Positions 1 to 5,727 of a stretch of DNA of 8,507 bases are shown here, one piece after another. Made by a program: the position numbers and the translations under genes. Every line of letters starts with the position of its first letter. Positions within the stretch are counted from its first letter, which is position 1. The stretch is from JAIVGV01 sp035295985 (GTDB lineage Bacteria > Acidobacteriota > Blastocatellia > Pyrinomonadales > Pyrinomonadaceae), in contig DATHBT010000249.1 in assembly GCA_035295985.1 (NCBI GenBank), positions 1 through 8,507 of the forward strand. Direction: 5' to 3'. Below the pieces are notes generated by a model, which saw only the letters and a list, made by a program, of their open reading frames with translations, searched no databases and was not told where the DNA came from.

Positions 1-59
1 ACGTCCGACGCCCGCCCCGTCTTTCGGCTCTGCCCGTCGGCCGTCGGCGCGGCCAGGCT

Positions 60-707
60 TCAGTCGAAGCGGTAGCCGATGCCGGCGTTGACCTGGAGGT
101 TGTGGCGCAGCTCCTTGGGGATGGTGAAGTTGGCGGGCGGCGGGAAGAGGTTCGGGATGTTCTGCTCGCCGTACCGGATCATCGTGTCGCCCACGTCGAA
201 GCGGGCCATCCAGCGGCGCGTGACGTAGAGTTCGATCACGCCGCCCACGTCCGTGGCGAAGTGCGTCGCGCGCTTCTCGTTGAAGACGGAGAAGGGCGAG
301 GTGCTCTGGGCCGGATCGGGGACGATACTCCCTCGGTTGAAGCTGACGAAGCCGGGCCGCGCCTTCGCGAAGAGGCCGAACTTCTCCCAGCGCCGGCCCG
401 CCTTCACGCCGAACAGCCCCTGCACGGCGCGGCCCGAGGCGCGCGGCTCGGCAGAGCGGCCGGAGTTCGGGAAAAAGTTGGTCTCGGCTTCGAGGGCCAG
501 ATGGTCGTTGAGGTTGACGGTGAAACGGCCGCCGAAGCCGATCTCCGAGCGGTAGCCCTCCGACGGCGTGAGCGTCAGCGTCGCGAAGTGGACGCCGACT
601 TCGAGGCGCGGCGGCTCGTCCGGGCCCGTCGGCGACTGTGCGCGCGCGGCGGCCGGGTTGACGAGGAGGCACGCGACGAATGCGGCGAGGACAAAGAAGC
701 TCTTCAT
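60..707 (-). CDS. Predicted outer-membrane beta-barrel protein
   Basis: This is a small exported protein of 215 residues. A signal peptide covers residues 1-23, with a hydrophobic core (FFVLAAFVACLLV) and likely cleavage ARA|Q. The mature part has alternating short amphipathic strands joined by polar turns, for example around residues 35-48, 54-66, 69-78, 96-103, 109-122, 149-163, 166-173 and 203-214, and it ends in YRFD. This pattern matches 8-stranded OmpA/OmpX-like barrels (the OMP beta-barrel superfamily), so I infer an outer-membrane location. The start is supported by AAGGAG seven bases upstream (rc of 715-720). It lies 68 bp after the LolA-like gene on the same strand and is probably the last gene of the sigma-factor operon, though it could have its own promoter. 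The function is unknown. The ligand cannot be read from the sequence, and a structural role is as likely as transport. Confidence 0.8.
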   Translation of the reverse strand: MKSFFVLAAFVACLLVNPAAARAQSPTGPDEPPRLEVGVHFATLTLTPSEGYRSEIGFGGRFTVNLNDHLALEAETNFFPNSGRSAEPRASGRAVQGLFGVKAGRRWEKFGLFAKARPGFVSFNRGSIVPDPAQSTSPFSVFNEKRATHFATDVGGVIELYVTRRWMARFDVGDTMIRYGEQNIPNLFPPPANFTIPKELRHNLQVNAGIGYRFD

Positions 708-775
708 GGTTCGTCTCCTTGCTTGGCCCGTTCGGGTCAGGTTTTAAGTTGTCGGCGAACTCACTCTCCTGGCGG

Positions 776-1630
776 TCAGCGAAAGATCGAGAGCACGCGC
801 GAGAGCGCGGACTGCGGGCCGCGCCTCTTGCCCGGCTCGACGCGGACGTAGCCGGCCGGCACGTTGAAGAGCGCGTCGTCGAGCGCGGCGGTCGAAAGCT
901 CCGTGACCTCGGTGGTCTCCGTCCTGACCCGGCCGCGCGCGTCGTAGGTGCGCGTCGTCTCGGCGAGCGGGAAGCCGAAGCGCGCCCCGCCCGTGTAAAC
1001 CCGCCGGAAGAAGTATTTGCCCCGCAGCCGCTTGTTCAGACAGCCGTCGCCTGCGAAGTCGATGAAGATTCGCGGGCTGGCCCCGGAGAGATCGGCCGAG
1101 CAGTCCACGCCGTGGAGCAGATCGACGTACCAGCCGTCGGTCTCGATGCGCGCCGTCCGCGACGAGTCGCAGGCTTCGGGCGCGGCCGCCCAGGTCGTGA
1201 CGCTCGTCAGGCGGCGCGCGGTGAAGCCGAACATCTCGCGCCGCTCGCCCGTGTCGGTGACGGCCGTCGTCTCGGTCAGCGTGCCCTTCGCCTGCGGCGG
1301 CATGGGCAAGGGGAACTGCTGCTCGTTGAAGGCGGCGAAGGCCGCGACGGGGAGGCCGCCGGTGAACACCGTGTAGCGGCGGTTGACGGGGTCGAGCCAG
1401 ACGAACTGCCGGCGCGCGCAGTCGTCGAGGTGGGCCGAAGTCATGAAGCGCCCGTCGGGCTGGCGCAACTTGAACTCGCGCCGCTGCATCGCGCCCTTGA
1501 GGTAGAGCGTCACCTCGTCGCCGGGCCGTGCGGAGCTGCGCTGCTTGAGCATCACGTCGGCGCGCGCCGCGGGGGCGGCGCAGAGGAGCGCAACGGCGGC
1601 GGCGAGTGTGGTTATAAGTCTTCGCGTCAC
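776..1630 (-). CDS. Exported LolA/DUF4412-like protein, function unknown
   Basis: This is a 284-residue protein with a signal peptide at residues 1-24 (APAARA|D). The N-terminal mature part has the pattern of beta-rich lipoprotein-carrier-like proteins: VTLYLKG with R50/R51 (about 40-52), then a strand ending in a short YTVFTGG segment (about 86-92). Near the C-terminus, ALDDALFNVPAGYVRV (249-264) is the closing motif often seen in DUF4412/LolA-like proteins. Four cysteines remain in the mature chain (C71, C154, C177, C197), which could form two disulfides in the periplasm. The start is a GTG at 1630, chosen because GAGGTG (rc of 1636-1641) lies five bases upstream and the signal peptide begins there. 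That Shine-Dalgarno overlaps the TGA stop of the upstream gene, so the two are probably translationally coupled. The family call is from pattern recognition only. A role in lipid or hydrophobic-ligand handling is possible but not shown. Confidence 0.75.
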   Translation of the reverse strand: MTRRLITTLAAAVALLCAAPAARADVMLKQRSSARPGDEVTLYLKGAMQRREFKLRQPDGRFMTSAHLDDCARRQFVWLDPVNRRYTVFTGGLPVAAFAAFNEQQFPLPMPPQAKGTLTETTAVTDTGERREMFGFTARRLTSVTTWAAAPEACDSSRTARIETDGWYVDLLHGVDCSADLSGASPRIFIDFAGDGCLNKRLRGKYFFRRVYTGGARFGFPLAETTRTYDARGRVRTETTEVTELSTAALDDALFNVPAGYVRVEPGKRRGPQSALSRVLSIFR

Positions 1631-1639
1631 GGCGACACC

Positions 1640-2746
1640 TCAACGCTTGGGCAGAAGGTTCTCCATCCGGTCGGCCGCGCCGATGCGCGGGCGGGGGGCG
1701 CGCGCGGGCGCGCGGTTCGTGTCCGGCCGCTTAGTGTCGAAGCCGGGCTGCGCGGGCCGGGCCGGCGCGCGGCCCGTGAGAATCTGTTTGAGCGCGCTCG
1801 GTTCTGTTTCTTCGTCTTCCTTGACGATGCCGCGCGTGATCTCTTCGGCGCTGGCGATCTCCGGCGTGTAGTCGGGGTCGTGCAGCACCCAGGCGTGCCA
1901 AGTGCCGCCGCCGGCGACGACCGCGCCGCCCGACACCCACTCGTAGCGCTCGCCCCTGAACTCGAAGCTGATGCGGTTCTCCTCGATTGTTGCGATCTTG
2001 CGGAAGTCGTAGCCGTCGCGCGGGACGAGCGAGAGGATGAAACGGCCGCGGCCCGGCACGTAGAACCAGACGAGCGCGCCCGCGACGCCGCGCGCCGCGC
2101 GCCCGCCCGCGACGAACTCGCCGCCCACTAGCAGGGTGTGATCGCGAACGGCGAGCTGCGCCGAGTCGGCCGTGAAGTCGCGCGGCGGGGCCTGCCACAG
2201 GCGCGCGCGGTCGAAGGAGACTTTGAACACGTCCGCGACGCGCACGCCCGTGCGCGGGTTGAAGAGCAGGTCGAGCGAGACCGAGTCGCCGTCGTCCAGG
2301 GTCTGCGGGCCGGCGGCGCGCGCGAGCGTCGGAACGCTCGACGCGGCAGACGGCGCGGCGGCGCGGCGCGCGCGCAGCAGTTGCTGCTCGAACTCGGCGC
2401 TCAGCGGCTTGGCAGTGACGGTGAAGCGGCGCAGGGGGGCGTGCGGCTCGACGTGCAGGTCGTAGGCGAAGACCACGTTGCCCTCCCGATCCAGCAGCAC
2501 GCGGTGGACGGTGTTGTCCTCGCCGAGCAGCGCCTGCGGCAGCAGGGCGGCTTGCACTTCCGAGACGCCGGACGGCTGGCCCTGCTTCGCGTCAGGCGTC
2601 GTCTCCAGGCGGAAGCCGACGAAGCCCGCGCCGCCGAGCGGCACGACCAGCTGCTTCAGCCGCAGCGCGTCCTCGCCCTGCGCGGACGCTGAGGCCGCGA
2701 GCGCGCAGAGCATGAGGAGCAGACGTGCCGCGCGGCTACCGCTCAT
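1640..2746 (-). CDS. Exported protein of unknown function in sigma operon
   Basis: This is a 368-residue protein with a signal peptide at 1-22 (SASA|Q). I do not recognise a characterised family. What can be seen is a beta-rich N-terminal part (27-112) and a polar, Ala/Arg-rich linker (about 124-148). A segment DDGDSVSLDLLFNPRTG (151-167) is followed by the most conserved-looking stretch, a WFYVPGRGRFILSLVPRDGY run (227-246). A second strand set, FEFRGERYEWVSG (261-273), leads to WVLHDPDYTPE (286-296). The last 40 residues are Pro/Arg/Ala-rich and probably disordered. The start ATG at 2746 overlaps the end of the anti-sigma gene by 11 bp and has GGAGAG eight bases upstream, which indicates coupling. 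Its place directly after the anti-sigma gene suggests an extracytoplasmic partner or target of the same regulon. This is inference only. Confidence 0.75.
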   Translation of the reverse strand: MSGSRAARLLLMLCALAASASAQGEDALRLKQLVVPLGGAGFVGFRLETTPDAKQGQPSGVSEVQAALLPQALLGEDNTVHRVLLDREGNVVFAYDLHVEPHAPLRRFTVTAKPLSAEFEQQLLRARRAAAPSAASSVPTLARAAGPQTLDDGDSVSLDLLFNPRTGVRVADVFKVSFDRARLWQAPPRDFTADSAQLAVRDHTLLVGGEFVAGGRAARGVAGALVWFYVPGRGRFILSLVPRDGYDFRKIATIEENRISFEFRGERYEWVSGGAVVAGGGTWHAWVLHDPDYTPEIASAEEITRGIVKEDEETEPSALKQILTGRAPARPAQPGFDTKRPDTNRAPARAPRPRIGAADRMENLLPKR

Positions 2747-3434
2747 TCTCGAAGCTCTCCTTGATGACGCGCAGCCTCACGTCGCCGGCCGGCTGGAAGC
2801 CGACCAGGGTGTCGCGCCTCGGCGCGGTCTGCCCCGCGGCGCGCGGCGACCCGGCGGCCAGACGTGCGTCGTCCATACGCGCCGGTTGCGTCTTTCTGCG
2901 CGCGGGCCGCGTGACGTAGATCGTGCGCGTGACGATCTTTTCGTGGACGACCGGAACTTCGATTGTCCGCACGGTCGGCTCACTGGCGACCGGCGCAGGG
3001 GGTCTGCTCTCTTGCGTAGATGGCGCGACGGCGGGGGCGGGGCGCAGTGCGAGCGGCGTAAGGCAGGCGAGCAGCAGCAGTGCCGCGACCGCCGCTGGGG
3101 CGGGGACGCGCCACTTCGCCATGAGCGCGCGTCGGAGCCACGAGGCGGGAGACGGATGGCGCGCCGGCGCGCGGCCGGCGGGCGCGCGGGCCGCATCCGT
3201 TTCAGCCGCGGCGATGCGGCGCGCGAGCCGCGCGTGGTACTGCGGCCAGAACTCTTCGGCGGGACGGGCCTCTTCGGCCGCGCGGTCGAAGGCCCGCAGG
3301 GTCTCTGAGAGCGCGCGGTACTCGGCCTCGCACCCCGCGCAGGAGCGGACTTCGGCGCAGAGCGCGTCGGCGTCCGCCGCCTCGCCGAAGGCGAGATCGA
3401 TCAGCCGCGTTTTCGTCGCCTGACAGTCGTGCAT
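2736..3434 (-). CDS. Putative membrane anti-sigma factor, zinc-finger-like N-terminus
   Basis: This is a 232-residue protein. The N-terminal cytoplasmic part (1-75) resembles the zf-HC2 anti-sigma domain. It has MHDC (H2, C4) and a CxxC pair (C32, C35) followed by a helix EAEYRALSETLRAF, which is the layout used to grip ECF sigma factors. The usual HxxxCxxC has Glu at the His position (E28), although C26 lies close by. A basic, Pro/Ala-rich linker follows (about 82-110), then one transmembrane segment (about 111-130, PAPAAVAALLLLACLTPLAL). The periplasmic tail holds an EVPVVHEKIVTRTIYV strand pair and a basic stretch. The start ATG at 3434 has GAGGTGA four bases upstream. It lies 26 bp downstream of the ECF sigma gene and overlaps the next gene by 11 bp, so it very likely inhibits that sigma factor. 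The role comes from gene order plus the CxxC/TM architecture. Confidence 0.82.
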   Translation of the reverse strand: MHDCQATKTRLIDLAFGEAADADALCAEVRSCAGCEAEYRALSETLRAFDRAAEEARPAEEFWPQYHARLARRIAAAETDAARAPAGRAPARHPSPASWLRRALMAKWRVPAPAAVAALLLLACLTPLALRPAPAVAPSTQESRPPAPVASEPTVRTIEVPVVHEKIVTRTIYVTRPARRKTQPARMDDARLAAGSPRAAGQTAPRRDTLVGFQPAGDVRLRVIKESFENER

Positions 3435-3460
3435 CGCTTCACCTCAAAAACCTCGCCCGT

Positions 3461-4105
3461 CTAAAAGCCCTCGCGCGCCGCGCAGGGCGACAGAGCCGTC
3501 GCCGCGTCTCCCGCCTCGTCCTCCTCGTCTTCGGCCTCGGCACAGAAGCGCGCGCGCAGTCTCGCGACGGCGCGGAAGAGCGCCTTCTTCGCCGTCCCCG
3601 TCGAGCAGTCGAGCGTGCGGGCGATCTCGTCGTAGGTCATGCCCTCCTGGTGTTTGAGCAGGAAGACGAGCCGCTGCTGGCGGGGCAATTCGCCGAGCGC
3701 GCGCCAGACCTCGCCGGTCAGAAGTTTGTCGTCGAGCGACGCGGCGGCCGTCCCTGCCGCCGCGTCGCCAGCGGTCACCGCGCGCCGCTCATCCGTATCG
3801 GGCGCGGGCCGCGTCTCGTTGCGCCGCCGCGCCGACTCCTGGCCGTTGAGGAAGGCGTTGACGGCGATGCGGCGCAGCCACGTGTAGAAGGAGGAGTCGC
3901 CGCGAAACCCCGCGAGCGAACGGTACGCGCGCAGCCAGACCTCCTGCGAAAGGTCTTCGGCGTCCGAAGGGTTGCGGCAGTAGTGGAGCGCGAGCGAATA
4001 GACGCGCCGCTCGTAGCGCGCGGCCAGCGCGCAGAAGGCCGCCGCGTCGCCGCCCCGCGCGCGCGCGACAAGCTCGCCCTCACTCCTTAGCGGTTCCTCT
4101 CTCAT
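3461..4105 (-). CDS. ECF-family RNA polymerase sigma factor (RpoE-like)
   Basis: This is a sigma-70 family factor with only regions 2 and 4, 214 residues from the chosen start. Region 2 is seen at about 23-90, with the DAEDLSQEVWLRAYRSLAGF core (48-67) and a FYTWLRRIAVNAFLN helix (73-87) that would read the -10 element. After an Ala/Asp-rich linker (91-125), region 4 runs from about 134 to 187. It contains LGELPRQQRLVFLLKHQEGM and the helix-turn-helix MTYDEIARTLDCSTGTAKKA (156-175), which reads the -35 element. An acidic tail follows (190-200, EEDEA). I chose ATG 4105 over an in-frame ATG at 4195, because the extra 30 residues look like spacer sequence, conserved sigma sequence starts near MREEPLRSEGELVARARGGD, and a candidate promoter lies just upstream. 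It is the first gene of the string and divergent from glgC. It is presumably held inactive by the next gene product. Confidence 0.93.
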   Translation of the reverse strand: MREEPLRSEGELVARARGGDAAAFCALAARYERRVYSLALHYCRNPSDAEDLSQEVWLRAYRSLAGFRGDSSFYTWLRRIAVNAFLNGQESARRRNETRPAPDTDERRAVTAGDAAAGTAAASLDDKLLTGEVWRALGELPRQQRLVFLLKHQEGMTYDEIARTLDCSTGTAKKALFRAVARLRARFCAEAEDEEDEAGDAATALSPCAAREGF

Positions 4106-4123
4106 TCCGACGCGTCCGACACA

Positions 4124-4152
4124 ATAGACCGCGCGCCGCGCCGTTTGGTTGG
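4124..4152 (-). promoter_or_regulatory. Candidate ECF-type promoter for the sigma operon
   Basis: On the minus strand, CCAACC (rc of 4147-4152) is followed after 17 bases by GTCTAT (rc of 4124-4129). This resembles the ECF consensus of an AAC-containing -35 and a GTC-containing -10 at 16-17 bp spacing. Transcription would start about 12 bases before the ATG at 4105, consistent with autoregulation. The -35 match is partial (4 of 6 against GGAACC), and such short motifs arise by chance. Confidence 0.3.
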
Positions 4153-4217
4153 CGCTTCCGCGCGGGAAAATTTCGCGTCGGGCGACCGCCGCCATGCGTT
4201 GCGCGCGCCGGCCTCGC

Positions 4218-4247
4218 TTGAAACGCGGCGCGGGTTGAGTCTATGCT
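4218..4247 (+). promoter_or_regulatory. Candidate housekeeping promoter for glgC
   Basis: TTGAAA at 4218-4223 and TATGCT at 4242-4247 are separated by 18 bases. This is a reasonable sigma-70-type -35/-10 pair in an otherwise very GC-rich spacer. The leader before the ATG at 4296 would be about 40 bases. It is predicted only from the match. Confidence 0.4.
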
Positions 4248-4282
4248 GATGCCCACAGCTTTAACAGCCCGAAAATAAGATT

Positions 4283-4287
4283 GGTGA
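4283..4287 (+). promoter_or_regulatory. Shine-Dalgarno site deciding the glgC start
   Basis: GGTGA lies eight bases before ATG 4296, at good spacing. The in-frame TTG at 4281 and GTG at 4284 overlap this site and have no clear ribosome-binding site of their own. The ATG also gives the expected N-terminus, just before the AVILGGGAGTRL nucleotide loop. Confidence 0.5.
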
Positions 4288-4295
4288 CGAACGCG

Positions 4296-5591
4296 ATGGC
4301 GGAGAAGCACGACGTTCTGGCGGTCATTCTCGGCGGCGGCGCGGGCACGCGACTGTTCCCGCTGACGCAGAAGCGGTCGAAGCCGGCCGTCCCCCTGGCG
4401 GGCAAGTACCGGCTCGTGGACATCCCGATCTCGAACTGCATCAACTCGGACATCATCAAGATTTTCGTACTCACCCAGTACAACTCGGCGTCCCTGAACC
4501 GCCACATCGGGCAGACCTTCCGCTTCTCGCGCTTCTCCGACGGCTTCGTGGAAATCCTCGCGGCCGAGCAGACGCCCGAAAGCCCGCAGTGGTTCCAGGG
4601 CACGGCCGACGCCGTCCGCCAAGTGCTCCCGCACATCGAGGACTGGGAGATCGACACGCTGCTCATCCTCTCCGGCGATCACCTCTACCGGATGGACTAC
4701 CGCAAATTCCTCGCGCGCCACTTCGAGACGAACGCCGACGTGACCATCTCGGTCGTCCCGTTCCCGCGCGAGGACGCCGAAGACTTCGGCCTGCTCAAGG
4801 CCGACTCGGCGGGCCGCATCACGGAGTTCAGCGAGAAGCCCAAGGGCGAGGCCCTCGAAGCGATGCGCGTGGACACGACGGCCTTCGGCCTGTCGCCCGA
4901 TGAGGCCGCGCGCCGCCCCTTCCTCGCCTCGATGGGCATCTACGTCTTCAACTACAAGTGGCTCACCGAACTGCTCGCCCAGGACCCGACGTGGATGGAC
5001 TTCGGCAAGCAGGTGATCCCGGCCGCCATCCAGTGCTGCAACGTGCAGGCCTTCATGTTCGACGACTACTGGGAGGACATCGGGACGATCTCGGCCTTCC
5101 ACTCGGCCAACCTCGACCTGACCTCGCCCGTCCCGCGCTTCAACCTCTTCGACACGGACTTCCCGATCTACTCGCGCGCGCGCTACCTCCCGCCGTCGAA
5201 GATTCACCGCTGCGAGATCGTGGACTCCATCGTCGGCGAGGGCTGCATCATCAACCGCACGAAACTGATCCGCTCCATCGTCGGCATCCGCAGCCGCATC
5301 GAGCCGGGCGCGGTGCTCGAAGAGACCTACCTGATGGGGGCCGACTACTACCAGACGCTCGAAGATTTGCGCGCCGACGTGGAGTCGGGGATGCCGCGCA
5401 TCGGCGTCGGCGAGAACACGCTCATCCGCCGCGCCATCGTCGATAAGAACGCGCGCATCGGCGCGGGCTGCCGCCTCACGAACGAGCGGGGCTTGCAGGA
5501 GCACGACGACGAGGCGGCCGGCTACTTCATCCGCGACGGCATCATCATCGTCCCCAAGAACGCGGTCGTCAGGGACGGGACGGTGGTCTAG
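4296..5591 (+). CDS. glgC: Glucose-1-phosphate adenylyltransferase (ADP-glucose pyrophosphorylase)
   Basis: This enzyme makes ADP-glucose and pyrophosphate from ATP and glucose-1-phosphate, the committed step of bacterial glycogen synthesis in the cytoplasm. The protein has 431 residues from ATG 4296, a usual length. The nucleotidyltransferase signature GGGAGTRLFPLTQKRSKPAVP is split here as GGGAGTRL (13-20) and RSKPAVP (27-33). The catalytic Asp is in SGDHLYRMD (D128), the glucose-1-phosphate Lys is in FSEKP (K182), and DDYWEDIGT lies at 256-264. A left-handed beta-helix domain follows, with GEGCII, GIRSRIEPGAV and MGADYYQT. The wording throughout is closer to the cyanobacterial/plant enzymes than to E. 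coli GlgC. It keeps lysines in the two C-terminal positions that bind 3-phosphoglycerate there (DKNARIG, K384; VPKNA, K421). The TAG stop is also the first bases of the downstream repeat. It is transcribed alone, divergent from the sigma operon. Confidence 0.97.
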   Translation: MAEKHDVLAVILGGGAGTRLFPLTQKRSKPAVPLAGKYRLVDIPISNCINSDIIKIFVLTQYNSASLNRHIGQTFRFSRFSDGFVEILAAEQTPESPQWFQGTADAVRQVLPHIEDWEIDTLLILSGDHLYRMDYRKFLARHFETNADVTISVVPFPREDAEDFGLLKADSAGRITEFSEKPKGEALEAMRVDTTAFGLSPDEAARRPFLASMGIYVFNYKWLTELLAQDPTWMDFGKQVIPAAIQCCNVQAFMFDDYWEDIGTISAFHSANLDLTSPVPRFNLFDTDFPIYSRARYLPPSKIHRCEIVDSIVGEGCIINRTKLIRSIVGIRSRIEPGAVLEETYLMGADYYQTLEDLRADVESGMPRIGVGENTLIRRAIVDKNARIGAGCRLTNERGLQEHDDEAAGYFIRDGIIIVPKNAVVRDGTVV

Positions 5592-5725
5592 AAGGCAGAA
5601 AGCAGAAGGCAGAAGGCAGACAAAACAGAAAGCGGAAGGCAGTCAAGAAAGACCGTTCAGGTTCTCCTCTTGACTGCCTTCCGCTTTCTGCCTTCTGCCT
5701 TCTGCTTTCTGCTTTCTGCCTTCTA
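5589..5725. repeat. Inverted repeat built of GAARGCR heptamers, possible bidirectional terminator
   Basis: This element fills the gap between the convergent glgC and VWFA genes. The left arm (5589-5648) is a run of purine-rich heptamers (GAAGGCA/GAAAGCA/GCGGAA forms). The right arm (5668-5725) is its reverse complement apart from a shift of one unit. The innermost 23 bases match perfectly (5626-5648 against 5668-5690), and so do the outermost 19 (TAGAAGGCAGAAAGCAGAA). The loop is 19 bases (5649-5667). The element starts on the TAG stop of glgC and ends two bases outside the TGA stop of the VWFA gene. A transcript of either strand could form a hairpin of more than 50 bp, so it may end or insulate both messages. 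No U run follows it, so an intrinsic terminator is not certain. Confidence 0.85.
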
Positions 5726-5727
5726 CT

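Noticed and set aside
1..59. GC-rich stretch after the barrel gene
   Set aside because: No clear terminator hairpin with a T run, no repeat element and no gene. I see nothing that can be supported.
708..775. Possible promoter or hairpin (CCCGTTCGGG) before the barrel gene
   Set aside because: No convincing -35/-10 pair, and the stem has only a two-base loop or three usable pairs. Too weak to call.
744..1643. Alternative minus-strand frame over the LolA-like gene (299 codons)
   Set aside because: Its translation is an Arg-rich frame-shadow. The frame at 776-1630 has the signal peptide, the closing VPAGY motif and coupling to the upstream gene.
680..2131. Long open frame on the plus strand (483 codons)
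   Set aside because: It is antisense to two minus-strand genes with signal peptides and ribosome sites. Its translation is Arg/Ala/Gly/Val-rich with no domain, as expected for GC-rich shadows.
4106..4195. N-terminal extension of the sigma factor to ATG 4195
   Set aside because: The extra 30 residues lack sigma character, and the proposed promoter would lie within the gene. ATG 4105 gives a standard ECF length.
4080..5504. Long open frame on the minus strand opposite glgC (474 codons)
   Set aside because: It mirrors the conserved glgC frame in GC-rich DNA, is rich in Arg/Ala/Asp/Val, has no recognisable domain and overlaps the sigma gene. A shadow of codon bias.
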